Position numbers and translations under genes: made by a program
The notes under the pieces: generated by a model
The model's database searches: none
What the model was told of the DNA's origin: nothing
Seen by the model: the letters and a program-made list of their open reading frames with translations, nothing else
Source of the DNA: Flavobacterium sp. Root420
GTDB lineage: Bacteria; Bacteroidota; Bacteroidia; Flavobacteriales; Flavobacteriaceae
Length of the DNA: 64,000 nucleotides
Assembly (NCBI RefSeq): GCF_001427905.1
Contig: NZ_LMEF01000023.1
Coordinates: 164,687-228,686, forward strand
Direction of reading: 5' to 3'
Shown: positions 36,196 to 44,828 of the stretch, piece by piece
Numbering within the stretch: the stretch's first letter is position 1
How the letters are laid out: each line of letters begins with the position of its first letter

Positions 36196-37740
36196 ATGGC
36201 TAACCATCAAAAAGATTTCTTATTTGTTCTGATAAAATCGCTCTCCAAATCCGAAAAAAGACAGTTTAAAATTTTTGCAAGCCGATTGGAAACAAGTTCG
36301 AATACTAAATTTATCGAGTTATTTAATATTTTAGATAAGTCTGAAACCTATGATGAAAAGCTTATTCTGAAAAGTGGCATCATTAAAAAAATACAGCTAT
36401 CTAACTTAAAATCATACCTATACAAACAAATTCTGGTCAGTATTCGACTGAACATTCCGAGTCAGAATATTCGATATCAATTGCGTGAACAAATAGATTT
36501 TGCAGGGATTTTGTATAATAAAGGATTGTATAAACAGAGTTTGAAAATTCTGGATAAGACAAAAATCATTGCGCTGGAAAATGATGAAAAATATATGGCG
36601 TATGAAATTGTAGAATTCGAAAAATTAATTGAATCACAATATATTACCCGAAGTATCCAGGGCCGTGCAGATGAATTGGTAATTCAGGCAAAAGAATTAA
36701 ATTACAGAAATACTATTTCGAGTAAATTATCAAATTTATCGCTGCAGTTATACGGAATCATGCTAAAAACAGGTTATGTAAAGAATGACGAAGAATATAA
36801 ATATATTGATGATTATTTTAACAGACATACCGCAAAATTAGACGAAAGTAAATTTGGTTTCAGGGAAAAGTATTGGTTTTATAATGCCAATCTTTGGCGC
36901 AGTTTCCTTGTTCAGGATTTCTTGGCAAGTTATAAATATGCTTATAAATGGGTTACACTGTTTTACGATAATCCAAATATGATTTACCAAAATCCGGTAT
37001 TTTTCTTAAAAGGGAACCATTACTTTTTGGAATCGCTTTATATGCTGAAATACAAATCGAATTTCAAAAAATATCTATCACTTTTAGAGGAAACGATTCA
37101 GGATGATAAATTTCCGGTAAACGATAACATTGCATCACTATCATTTCTATATGTTTATAACAATAAATTAAATTTACATATACTAGAAGGTACTTTTGCC
37201 GAAAGTGAATATTTGATTCCGGAGATTCTGGAAAAAATAAAAATTCACAGTGATCATCTTGATGAACATCACGAAATGTTGTTTTTCTATAAAATTGCTT
37301 CTATTTATTTTGGAAACGAAAAGTATAACGAATGCATACTATATTTGGATAAAATCATCAATAACAAGAACTTAACGATGCGTGAGGATTTAATGTGTTT
37401 TGCGAGACTATTATCGTTGATTGCACATTATGAGTTAGGAAAAGATTATTATTTAGAAAATCATCTTAAAAGCACGTACAAGTTTTTACTGAAAATGAAT
37501 GATTTACATGAAGTTCAAAAGGAAATCATTAAATTTTTGAGAAACCTGAATAACTTCTATCCAACAGATATTAAAAAGGAATTTATTAAAATGCGCGAGC
37601 GTTTTATTGAATTGGAGAAAAACACTTATGAAAAAAGGGCTTTTCTTTATTTAGACATTATTTCGTGGCTGGAAAGCAAAATAGAAAACCGTAAAATTGC
37701 TGATATTATTAAGGAAAAGGCAAAATTGAGTAGTCGATAG
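36196..37740 (+). CDS. Conserved hypothetical helical protein
   Basis: The 514-residue soluble, Lys-rich protein begins MANHQKDFLFVLIKSLSKSE. It is predicted almost entirely helical, with a pattern that recalls TPR-like or HEAT-like alpha solenoids (for example LYNKGLYKQSLKILDKTK and NEKYNECILYLDKIINNK). No enzymatic motif, signal peptide or membrane helix is seen. It is divergent from leuA with 149 bases between them and ends before a strong terminator. I do not recognise a function. Any link to amino-acid regulation rests on position only. Confidence 0.7.
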   Translation: MANHQKDFLFVLIKSLSKSEKRQFKIFASRLETSSNTKFIELFNILDKSETYDEKLILKSGIIKKIQLSNLKSYLYKQILVSIRLNIPSQNIRYQLREQIDFAGILYNKGLYKQSLKILDKTKIIALENDEKYMAYEIVEFEKLIESQYITRSIQGRADELVIQAKELNYRNTISSKLSNLSLQLYGIMLKTGYVKNDEEYKYIDDYFNRHTAKLDESKFGFREKYWFYNANLWRSFLVQDFLASYKYAYKWVTLFYDNPNMIYQNPVFFLKGNHYFLESLYMLKYKSNFKKYLSLLEETIQDDKFPVNDNIASLSFLYVYNNKLNLHILEGTFAESEYLIPEILEKIKIHSDHLDEHHEMLFFYKIASIYFGNEKYNECILYLDKIINNKNLTMREDLMCFARLLSLIAHYELGKDYYLENHLKSTYKFLLKMNDLHEVQKEIIKFLRNLNNFYPTDIKKEFIKMRERFIELEKNTYEKRAFLYLDIISWLESKIENRKIADIIKEKAKLSSR

Positions 37741-37761
37741 AATTGAAATTCCAATTTTTTA

Positions 37762-37777
37762 TCCCGAAGCTTCGGGA
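37762..37777. repeat. Perfect 16-bp palindrome
   Basis: TCCCGAAGCTTCGGGA is a perfect palindrome, GC-rich in an AT-rich setting, 21 bases past the stop of the 514-residue protein gene. It looks like a compact intergenic element of Bacteroidota genomes. Function is unknown. Confidence 0.7.
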
Positions 37778-37790
37778 CTAAATTACAATA

Positions 37791-37827
37791 AAAAAGGCGG
37801 TGAAAACTATGTTTTCACCGCCTTTTT
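37791..37827. terminator. Perfect-stem bidirectional terminator
   Basis: AAAAAGGCGGTGAAAAC pairs perfectly (17 bp) with GTTTTCACCGCCTTTTT around TAT. It ends the 514-residue protein gene (+) and the beta-lactamase-like gene (-). A degenerate GTCATTTC...AAATGAC relic follows at 37828-37852. Confidence 0.9.
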
Positions 37828-37879
37828 GTCATTTCTCCTTCATCAAAATGACATACTTTGTGAATATGTAAACATTTAT

Positions 37880-38740
37880 CTAATCTACAATAGCTAGTTC
37901 TTTAAATATTGATTTGGTAATCTCTTTTCTGCAATTTCCAAAATTAGCTCTATTATTGTTTCTATTCTGTAAAAGTCTCGTTGCAAAAAAATAGGTTCCT
38001 TTTTTATTTTTGATATAGCCAACCCACCAGCCAATATTAAAACCATTTTCCCGTGTCCAGCCAGTTTTAGAATGAATGCTATATTGCTCGTTCTGCTCAC
38101 TAAGCATCACTTGTTTTACTATTTCAATATTTCTTTTTGAAAAAGGTAATTTCCCTGAGTATAATTTTTTAAGAAATTCAACCTGATTGATTGGTGAAAT
38201 TCCAAAAGCTCCAAAGTTCCAGAAATCGGCATCTTTTTGAGACAGATTAATATTTCCATAATTGGCTAGCGTTAAATATTTTTTATAATTTTCCTTTCCT
38301 ATTTTCTTTGCTAATTCCACAAATACCCAACCAGCCGAAACTTCAAAAGCTTCTTTAATACTCATATCATGATAAATTTCGGGTCTATAGCCATATTTTA
38401 TCGTATCTGTTGTTTTTACCAATTTCATTATTTCATTCTCATCAGATATTGTTTTTGTTTCAAGTGCAATAAGAAGGTTAATAATTTTAAATGTAGATGC
38501 AGGTAATGTTTGTACATTAGTATCAATAGTATCAGACAAAATCCATTTTTGTTTCACATTATCATAGATAGCAATAGATCCGGTGACACTACATGAATCA
38601 AAATATTTCTTAAATTCCTGATGTACAACAACTGTATCATTTAACCCTAAGACCGATTTAGATGCCTTTTTCTTACTTGAAATACAAGAAATAAATAATC
38701 CCAAAGTTAATAAGTTTAAAACTATATTTCTTAATTTCAT
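37880..38740 (-). CDS. Class D beta-lactamase (OXA-type) homologue, lipoprotein
   Basis: The 286-residue protein has a lipobox LFISC (Cys 19), so it is membrane-anchored and faces the periplasm. OXA motifs are STFK at 82-85 (nucleophile Ser82, carboxylated Lys85), YGN at 161-163, W174, and KTG at 225-227 (SKTGWT). The second motif, normally S-x-V, reads SAG at 135-137, replacing the hydrophobic residue that packs near the carboxylated lysine. The length and WWVGY...YFFA end match class D. It may hydrolyse beta-lactams or be an uncharacterised penicillin-binding relative. It lies 43 bases downstream of the M1 peptidase gene and is likely co-transcribed. Confidence 0.85.
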   Translation of the reverse strand: MKLRNIVLNLLTLGLFISCISSKKKASKSVLGLNDTVVVHQEFKKYFDSCSVTGSIAIYDNVKQKWILSDTIDTNVQTLPASTFKIINLLIALETKTISDENEIMKLVKTTDTIKYGYRPEIYHDMSIKEAFEVSAGWVFVELAKKIGKENYKKYLTLANYGNINLSQKDADFWNFGAFGISPINQVEFLKKLYSGKLPFSKRNIEIVKQVMLSEQNEQYSIHSKTGWTRENGFNIGWWVGYIKNKKGTYFFATRLLQNRNNNRANFGNCRKEITKSIFKELAIVD

Positions 38741-38783
38741 CTTTATCTGAATTTTGCAGCGTCTCTAAAAAGCATAAATTTAA

Positions 38784-40439
38784 TTACTCCACAATATTAG
38801 AACTCGTTACATAAAAATCTTTATCAACTTCTAAAGTTCTATTTTCATTGCTTGTTTTCATCGATTTCCATTCTGTTGTTGGTTTCAACCAGGTTTCAAT
38901 GCCATTTATTTTTACTTTTACCGGCATATCAAATTTAGCTACACAATTTGTCCAGTGATATCCTAAAGTTCCGTTTTTAAACATATATTCAAAAACCGGA
39001 ATTTGAGTCGTAGTTAAATATTGAGCAAATACTCTGTTGAAATTAATTCCCGATTGCGTATTGATATAATCTTCAATTTCTTTAGAAGTAACGGTTTTAT
39101 GATAAAAAGTACTATTCAAACCTCTTAAAATCGATTTCCATTTTGCATCATCATTAATAATTTGACGAATCGTATGCAACATGTTTGCTCCTTTTGGATA
39201 CATATCACCTGATCCTTCGTTATTTACATCATAATGTCCAATGATTGGTGCGTTGTTCTGGATGTTTTTTCTACAACCTCTAACATATTCCGCTCCAGCT
39301 TCTTTTCCGTAATAGTACTCCACAAAAAGGCTTTCTGAGTAGTTTGTAAAACTCTCGTGAATCCACATGTCTGCGATATCTTTATACGTAATATTGTTTG
39401 CAAACCATTCGTGTCCAGACTCATGAATAATAATAAAGTCGAATTTTAATCCCCAGCCAGTTCCGCTTAAATCACGACCTAAATAACCATTTTTATATGC
39501 ATTCCCATAAGTCACACTACTTTGGTGCTCCATTCCTAAATAAGGAGCTTCAACCAGTTTGTAACTATCTTCATAAAACGGATAAGGTCCAAACCAATTT
39601 TCAAACGCTTTTAGCATTCTTGGAGCATCTTTAAACTGTTCTTTGGCTTTAGCCAAATTATCGCGTAAGACATAATAATTACAGTCTAGTTCTCCTTTTT
39701 CTCCTTTATATTTTTCAGAGAAATTAACGTAATCTCCAATATTGATATTTACTCCATAATTATTAATTGGGTTTGAAACATACCAATTAAAAGTTTTAGT
39801 ACCGTCTTTTTCTTTTTTAACGCTTTTCAATCTTCCGTTCGAAACATCTGTCAAATCTCCCGGAACGTTAACGCTAATCAACATATTCTCCACTTCATCA
39901 TACATATGGTCTTTGTTGGGCCACCAAACACTGGCACCTAAACCCTGACAAGAGGATGCGATGAAGTCTTTATCGTTATTATCTTTTTTCCAGGTAATTC
40001 CCCCGTCCCAAGGTGGTTTTACGGCTTCTTTAGGTTTGCCTCCAAAAGAAATTACAATTTCTTTGGTCTCTCCTACTTTTTGTTTTGCCGTTAATTGGAT
40101 GAAAAAAGCATTACCGTCTCTTTCAAACTTCAATTCTTTTCCGTCCTGTGTTACTTTGTAAATCTGCATTGGTTCCTGCAAGTCGATCTGCATTTTATTG
40201 TATTCTGTTAAAACAGTATATTTAACAGTATTTGAACCTTTGATCGTTTTATCTACAGGATTTACTTTCACATCAAGATGATAGTATTTTAAATCCCACC
40301 AGGATCGTTCTTTAGTAATGCTTCCGCGTAAAGAATCCTGATGTGTAAAAACGGTCTCAGACTTATTCAGAAGCCCTTGCGCATTGGCATTAAAACCGAC
40401 CAAAAAGGTGATAATAATGCCTCCAAAGTAATTTTTCAT
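38784..40439 (-). CDS. M1 family zinc metallopeptidase, secreted
   Basis: The 551-residue aminopeptidase-type enzyme has a Sec signal ending in FNANAQ (about residue 21). The N-terminal beta-sandwich (YYHLDVKVNPVDKTIKGSNT) precedes the gluzincin core. HESGH at residues 339-343 is the zinc motif, and the third ligand Glu362 lies exactly 18 residues beyond it in HESFTNYSE, as in M1. The exopeptidase GAMEN motif is replaced by APYLGMEHQSSVTYGN, a common M1 variation. It is exported and likely digests peptides in the periplasm or outside. Confidence 0.92.
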   Translation of the reverse strand: MKNYFGGIIITFLVGFNANAQGLLNKSETVFTHQDSLRGSITKERSWWDLKYYHLDVKVNPVDKTIKGSNTVKYTVLTEYNKMQIDLQEPMQIYKVTQDGKELKFERDGNAFFIQLTAKQKVGETKEIVISFGGKPKEAVKPPWDGGITWKKDNNDKDFIASSCQGLGASVWWPNKDHMYDEVENMLISVNVPGDLTDVSNGRLKSVKKEKDGTKTFNWYVSNPINNYGVNINIGDYVNFSEKYKGEKGELDCNYYVLRDNLAKAKEQFKDAPRMLKAFENWFGPYPFYEDSYKLVEAPYLGMEHQSSVTYGNAYKNGYLGRDLSGTGWGLKFDFIIIHESGHEWFANNITYKDIADMWIHESFTNYSESLFVEYYYGKEAGAEYVRGCRKNIQNNAPIIGHYDVNNEGSGDMYPKGANMLHTIRQIINDDAKWKSILRGLNSTFYHKTVTSKEIEDYINTQSGINFNRVFAQYLTTTQIPVFEYMFKNGTLGYHWTNCVAKFDMPVKVKINGIETWLKPTTEWKSMKTSNENRTLEVDKDFYVTSSNIVE

Positions 40440-40489
40440 AAATTAGAAATTTGAAATAAATAAGGTATTTAAACGAACTTAATCATCAA

Positions 40490-40497
40490 CAAAAGTA
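40490..40497 (-). promoter_or_regulatory. -7 box for the M1 peptidase gene
   Basis: The minus strand reads TACTTTTG, matching TAnnTTTG, 50 bases before the ATG at 40439. Confidence 0.5.
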
Positions 40498-40607
40498 AAC
40501 ATTCGAATCAAGTTTTTAATAATTTTATAATTTCGATTCGAAAAAATTAATGTTAAAGTTTACAATTCTTCCTTATTTTAGCCCTTTCAAATTTCCATTA
40601 TTGTTTT

Positions 40608-41306
40608 ATGAAACCTATTTCTATTGCTTCTTTTTTATATTTTATGTGCTCGATAACAGTACATTCTCAAAACATACCAATTCATAAAACAACTGATCAG
40701 CTAATTATTGACGGAAATTTATCAGATTGGAAAACAGCTTTTCAAGGTCCATTCATAATTCATGATTCTGGTGCAAATGCTAGCCAGAATACAATGGTTT
40801 CACTTTCGTGGAATAATGACAATCTATATATAGCTTATAAATCATCTGATTCTAAAATAGTTGGATCTACCCAGAAAAAGGATTCGCAAATATTTAATAC
40901 TGATGATTTAGTGGAAATTTTTATTGATCCTGACGGAGATAGCCAAAATTATATTGAAATTGGAGTGAATGCCTTTTCGACCCATTATGATATGTTATTG
41001 AAATGTATTTCTCCTGATTGTGGTGGATGGAAAACGTCAATGACATTTGATATTTCAGGACTTGAAGCAGTAAGTAAAATAACTCCTGATGGTTATGCTA
41101 CAGAAATTAAGATTCCTTTTTCAAGTTTGGAGAAAATTCAAAATGGTAATTTTTCAAAGCCTAAAACTGGAACAAAATGGAAAGGAAATACTTTTAGAAT
41201 CGATTACGGTACTACTACTGAATATCTCGCCTTACAACCTTATAAAAGTTTAAAATTTGGATTTCATCAACCGGAGGAATTTGCGATGTTTGAGTTTGTG
41301 GAGTGA
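40608..41306 (+). CDS. Exported CBM9/DOMON-like protein
   Basis: The 232-residue protein has a Sec signal ending in TVHSQ. The rest resembles family 9 carbohydrate-binding modules and related domains: LIIDGNLSDWKTAFQGPFI at the start, LYIAYKSSDSKIVG, DDLVEIFIDPDGDSQNYIEI and a closing FRIDYGTTTEY. These folds bind sugars or haem-like ligands; here no enzyme domain is attached. It is a monocistronic gene divergent from the M1 peptidase. The ligand is unknown. Confidence 0.78.
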   Translation: MKPISIASFLYFMCSITVHSQNIPIHKTTDQLIIDGNLSDWKTAFQGPFIIHDSGANASQNTMVSLSWNNDNLYIAYKSSDSKIVGSTQKKDSQIFNTDDLVEIFIDPDGDSQNYIEIGVNAFSTHYDMLLKCISPDCGGWKTSMTFDISGLEAVSKITPDGYATEIKIPFSSLEKIQNGNFSKPKTGTKWKGNTFRIDYGTTTEYLALQPYKSLKFGFHQPEEFAMFEFVE

Positions 41307-41310
41307 ATGT

Positions 41311-41922
41311 TTAATCGTTTATTTGGTTAATCGTGTAACCGACATTATATTTTACGTTTGAATATGTCAAATCATTAACTAAAAAATCGAAAAATTTATT
41401 GTTGCTTCTCATTTTATAAATTTTAAATATAGATTTGCTAGACATAAAATAAACATTCTGTAAAAACCGATCATTTAAGTCTCCATAAAGATTGAAGGTT
41501 TCAACAAACATTAAAACACCTTTTTTTAAAATTGCAGGATTAGAAAAATCTTTGGGAAGAAATATATCTATGAACTTATCATTATCTACGTATATCTCTC
41601 CAGTGCTTTGATTAATTGGAGAAAAATTACCATAAGCTGTTTTTTCTAAAAATAAAATCAATCGCTGTCCGGGTTTTAATTCCTTAATCCTTGGATCGCA
41701 AAGCCATTCTTTCCAAATGGAAACATTAATTTTGGAACTTGATTTTCCTTTTACAAATTGAGTAATTGTAAATTCATATTTGTCATTTGAAACTTTTGAT
41801 ACTACTCCGTCAACAATTAAATCTGCTTTTGAAATAACAATCGAGTATGGTAACACATTTTTCTTAAAACCATAATTAAAATAGGAATTTAGAAATAACA
41901 ACAAACAGATATACAATCTCAT
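41311..41922 (-). CDS. Hypothetical exported protein
   Basis: The 203-residue protein begins with a hydrophobic segment (MRLYICLLLFLNSYFNYGF) that may be a signal peptide, though the cleavage site is not obvious. The middle, IVDGVVSKVSNDKYEFTITQ followed by FVKGKSSSKINVSIW, looks like a beta-barrel of the type in OB-like or TIMP-like proteins, and LKPGQRLILFLEKTAYG fits the same fold. A single Cys (WLCDPR) is present. Function is unknown. It converges tightly with the CBM9-like gene (4 bases between stops). Confidence 0.6.
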   Translation of the reverse strand: MRLYICLLLFLNSYFNYGFKKNVLPYSIVISKADLIVDGVVSKVSNDKYEFTITQFVKGKSSSKINVSIWKEWLCDPRIKELKPGQRLILFLEKTAYGNFSPINQSTGEIYVDNDKFIDIFLPKDFSNPAILKKGVLMFVETFNLYGDLNDRFLQNVYFMSSKSIFKIYKMRSNNKFFDFLVNDLTYSNVKYNVGYTINQIND

Positions 41923-42049
41923 AAAGAATATTTTTATGTATTAAAAGTACTTTTTTTTCAAATATTAAACATAAAAAAATGCATCATGTTTAGAACTGTA
42001 TCTCTAAATCACAATGCAATCTATTTTTTATTTCTAATAAGATTCGAAA

Positions 42050-42646
42050 CTACTTCTGGCGTTTCTTCAAAACATCCACAACATCGCTCAATTGAAAGCC
42101 TTTTGCCTGCAATAAAATCAAATAGTGAAATAATAAATCAGCACTTTCGCTCAAGAACAAATCATCATTATCATCTTTTGCTTCAATTACTACTTCTACA
42201 GCTTCTTCACCCACTTTTTGGGCAATTTTATTGATTCCTTTTTCGAATAATGAAGCTACGTAACTTTTCTCAGAATCGGCATTTTCTCTTCTTGTTTTGA
42301 TCGTGTTTTCTAAACTAGAAATGAAACCGTAATTTTCTTTGTTTTCTTCCTGCCAACAAGTATCAGCGCCCGTATGACACGTTGGCCCAACAGGTTTTGC
42401 CTGAATTAACAGCGTATCGCCGTCGCAGTCATTTTTAATATCTACAAGTTCTAAAAAGTTTCCACTCTCCTCGCCTTTTGTCCAAAGTCTTTGTTTGGAA
42501 CGGCTGAAAAAGGTAACTTTCTGGGTTTCTATAGTTTTTTGAATTGATTCTTCATTCATATAACCCAGCATCAAAACATTTTTTGTCTCTGAATCCTGAA
42601 TTATGGCTGGAATCAAGCCGTGTGAGCTTTTAATATCTATGTTCAT
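42050..42646 (-). CDS. hisIE: Phosphoribosyl-AMP cyclohydrolase / phosphoribosyl-ATP pyrophosphatase
   Basis: The 198-residue bifunctional histidine enzyme performs steps 2 and 3. HisI occupies about 1-110: LMLGYMNEESIQKTIET, RSKQRLWTKGEESGN, and the metal site CDGDTLLIQ with VGPTCHTGADTCW. HisE occupies about 113-198: KSYVASLFEKGINKIAQKVG and EEAVEVVIEAKD. It is the last gene of the his operon, 100 bases after hisF. The spacer before it holds TAGATTTTAGA-type repeats. Confidence 0.95.
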   Translation of the reverse strand: MNIDIKSSHGLIPAIIQDSETKNVLMLGYMNEESIQKTIETQKVTFFSRSKQRLWTKGEESGNFLELVDIKNDCDGDTLLIQAKPVGPTCHTGADTCWQEENKENYGFISSLENTIKTRRENADSEKSYVASLFEKGINKIAQKVGEEAVEVVIEAKDDNDDLFLSESADLLFHYLILLQAKGFQLSDVVDVLKKRQK

Positions 42647-42657
42647 TTTATTTTAGA

Positions 42658-42681
42658 TTTTAGAGTTCAGATTTTAGATTT
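42658..42681. repeat. Dispersed 24-base word (copy of 16343-16366, inverted)
   Basis: TTTTAGAGTTC followed by AGATTTTAGATTT matches the inverse of 16343-16366 at 23 of 24 bases. It lies between hisF and hisIE. A pyrimidine-rich word of the TTCTTTGTTCTATTTTCTTG type follows. Confidence 0.65.
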
Positions 42682-42746
42682 ACTGAATTCTTCATTTTTA
42701 TTTCTTGATTCTTGATTCTTTGTTCTATTTTCTTGACTCTATTCTC

Positions 42747-43502
42747 TTAAAGCCTAACCTCAATACCATTATTTCTCAATTCCTCTTTCAAAGCTTTAAT
42801 CTCAATTTCTTTAAAGTGAAAAACACTCGCTGCTAAAGCTGCATCCACCTTCCCTACTTTAAAAGAATCTACAAAATGCTGAATATTTCCTGCTCCGCCA
42901 GAAGCAATAATCGGAATATTGATTAATTCTGATAATTTAGCCAAAGCTTCATTGGCAAAACCATTTTTAGTCCCGTCATTATCCATGGAGGTGAATAAGA
43001 TTTCGCCTGCTCCACGTTCAGCAACTTCTACAGCCCAATTAAATAAATTTAATTCTGTTGGCACTTTTCCTCCAACTAAATGTACGATCCATTGTCCGTT
43101 GATTTGTTTGGCATCAATAGCAACAACCACGCATTGGCTTCCAAATTTCTGTGCCAAATCATTGATCAACTGAGGGTTTTTGACTGCCGATGAATTAATG
43201 GAAACCTTATCAGCTCCATTATTCAACAGAATTTCAACATCTTCTACTGATGAAATTCCACCGCCAACCGTAAACGGAATGTTTATTTTCTCCGCCACAC
43301 TTCGCACCATATTAACCAACGTTTTACGACGTTCTTCAGTAGCTGAAATATCCAGAAAAACTAATTCATCCGCACCTTCAGCCGAGTAAATTTCCGCCAG
43401 TTCCACCGGATCACCAGCGTCGCGCAAGTCAACAAAGTTAACGCCTTTTACGGTTCTTCCGTTTTTTATATCCAAACAAGGGATGATTCTTTTTGCTAAC
43501 AT
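42747..43502 (-). CDS. hisF: Imidazole glycerol phosphate synthase, cyclase subunit
   Basis: The 251-residue TIM-barrel enzyme closes the imidazole ring with ammonia from HisH. The catalytic Asp11 is in [16 protein letters not shown], and the second Asp lies in the [14 protein letters not shown] strand. [14 protein letters not shown] and IIASGGAGN are the phosphate-binding loops. Length and motifs are normal. It is separated from hisA by the NIPSNAP-family gene, which is flanked by two palindromic elements. Confidence 0.97.
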   Translation of the reverse strand: MLAKRIIPCLDIKNGRTVKGVNFVDLRDAGDPVELAEIYSAEGADELVFLDISATEERRKTLVNMVRSVAEKINIPFTVGGGISSVEDVEILLNNGADKVSINSSAVKNPQLINDLAQKFGSQCVVVAIDAKQINGQWIVHLVGGKVPTELNLFNWAVEVAERGAGEILFTSMDNDGTKNGFANEALAKLSELINIPIIASGGAGNIQHFVDSFKVGKVDAALAASVFHFKEIEIKALKEELRNNGIEVRL

Positions 43503-43522
43503 TTCTCTACTGTGTCTATTTA

Positions 43523-43612
43523 TTAATGTGCCAATTAGAAAATTTGATAATTAGATAATTTATTCGCAATGCGGGAATTATCTAATTTTCTAATTGACAA
43601 ATTATCTAATTT
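43523..43612. repeat. Palindromic intergenic element A, between the NIPSNAP gene and hisF
   Basis: The left 40 bases (43523-43562) are identical to 43954-43993 of element B. The right arm carries the 19-bp core at 43576-43594. Left and right arms are inverted relative to each other (AATTAGAAAATT / AATTTTCTAATT), so the transcript can fold into a long hairpin. The loop differs between copies A and B. Confidence 0.8.
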
Positions 43613-43615
43613 TTT

Positions 43616-43927
43616 CTACTCAAATACAGGACTTAAAAAAGTCCTTTCATAACTTATAATACATCTTGTATCTTCTGCAAGTTTAAATGCGTCTACACAT
43701 TCTTTATCGTCTTTTGAAAACATTGCTTTTCGATAATTTTCATAATCCGCAAAACTTGGAAATGAAAATAAAGCATACGCAATATTATTTGCTCCTTCCG
43801 AAGGCATAAAATAGCCGTGATGCTGACCCCCTAAACGATTCACAATCTTAATCCATCTCTTACCATAATCTTCAAATACCTCTAATTGATAAGGATCTAT
43901 AACGTATTTTAAGTGACAAGTTATCAT
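43616..43927 (-). CDS. NIPSNAP family protein inside the his operon
   Basis: The 103-residue dimeric alpha/beta-barrel-type protein opens ITCHLKYVIDPYQLEVFEDY and carries KRWIKIVNRLGGQHHGYFMP and YALFSFPSFADYENYRKAM, the NIPSNAP pattern. Family members lack an agreed biochemical role. It sits between hisA and hisF, on their strand, with a near-identical palindromic element on each side, as if inserted as a cassette. It would be transcribed from the his promoter. No known link to histidine synthesis. Confidence 0.82.
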   Translation of the reverse strand: MITCHLKYVIDPYQLEVFEDYGKRWIKIVNRLGGQHHGYFMPSEGANNIAYALFSFPSFADYENYRKAMFSKDDKECVDAFKLAEDTRCIISYERTFLSPVFE

Positions 43928-43953
43928 ATATTTTTTTTTAATGTGTCAATTTT

Positions 43954-44045
43954 TTAATGTGCCAATTAGAAAATTTGATAATTAGATAATTTAAACGCAA
44001 CGCCAAAAATTATCTAATTTTCTAATTGGCACATTATCTAATTCA
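43954..44045. repeat. Palindromic intergenic element B, between hisA and the NIPSNAP gene
   Basis: It shares its 40-base left arm exactly with element A and carries the core at 44008-44026. The arms pair as a long hairpin with loop AACGCAACGCC. It starts right after the hisA stop. Confidence 0.8.
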
Positions 44046-44048
44046 TCC

Positions 44049-44774
44049 TTATTTTCTAATTATGTAGTTCTCTAGTTGTTTTAGAGAAATTCTACCCTCA
44101 TAAATCGCTTTTCCGATTATTGTTCCTTCACAACCCAGATGCGCCAACTTTGGTAGTTCTTCAAATGTTGAAATTCCTCCGGAAGCTATTAATTTTACAC
44201 CAACGGCTTCTTTTAATATTTTTTCATACAAATCAAAACTTGGGCCTTCCAACATTCCGTCTTTGGCAATATCCGTACAAATAACGTATTGAATTCCTTT
44301 CATTTGATATTCCTGAATAAACGGAATCAAATCTTCGTCAGAATCTTCCATCCATCCTGAAACTGCTATTTTTTCGTCTTTTGCATCAGCACCTAAAATG
44401 ATTTTCTCTGAACCGTATTCAGAGATCCATTTTTCGAAAATTGCTCTGTTTTTTACCGCAATGCTACCGCCCGTAATTTGACTTGCACCACTTTCAAAAG
44501 CAATTTTTAAATCTTCATCGGATTTTAAGCCTCCACCAAAATCAATTTGCAAACTGGTCTGTGTTGCAATTTGCTCCAGAATTTTATAATTGACAATTTT
44601 ACTCGATTTTGCACCGTCTAAATCTACTAAATGTAAATATTCGATTCCGTGTGCTTCGAATGACTTAGCTACTTCAAGTGGATTTTCGTTATAAATTATC
44701 TTTGTATCATAATCGCCTTTTGACAAACGAACACATTTTCCGTCAATGATATCTATGGCTGGTATTATTCTCAT
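44049..44774 (-). CDS. hisA: Phosphoribosylformimino-AICAR ribotide isomerase
   Basis: The 241-residue TIM-barrel isomerase of histidine synthesis has its catalytic Asp8 in [18 protein letters not shown] and the second Asp in [35 protein letters not shown] and [13 protein letters not shown] are the phosphate loops. It is 54 bases downstream of hisH. The spacer carries AAGTCTTAAAGTTCGAAAG repeats. Normal length. Confidence 0.97.
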   Translation of the reverse strand: MRIIPAIDIIDGKCVRLSKGDYDTKIIYNENPLEVAKSFEAHGIEYLHLVDLDGAKSSKIVNYKILEQIATQTSLQIDFGGGLKSDEDLKIAFESGASQITGGSIAVKNRAIFEKWISEYGSEKIILGADAKDEKIAVSGWMEDSDEDLIPFIQEYQMKGIQYVICTDIAKDGMLEGPSFDLYEKILKEAVGVKLIASGGISTFEELPKLAHLGCEGTIIGKAIYEGRISLKQLENYIIRK

Positions 44775-44828
44775 TTATTTAAGTCTTAAAGTTCGAAAGT
44801 TTAAAGTCATAAAGTCTCTAATCTTTCA

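Noticed and set aside
37828..37852. A second terminator (GTCATTTC...AAATGAC)
   Set aside because: The arms are short and imperfect with no T-run; it is a relic of the GTCATTTCGA family.
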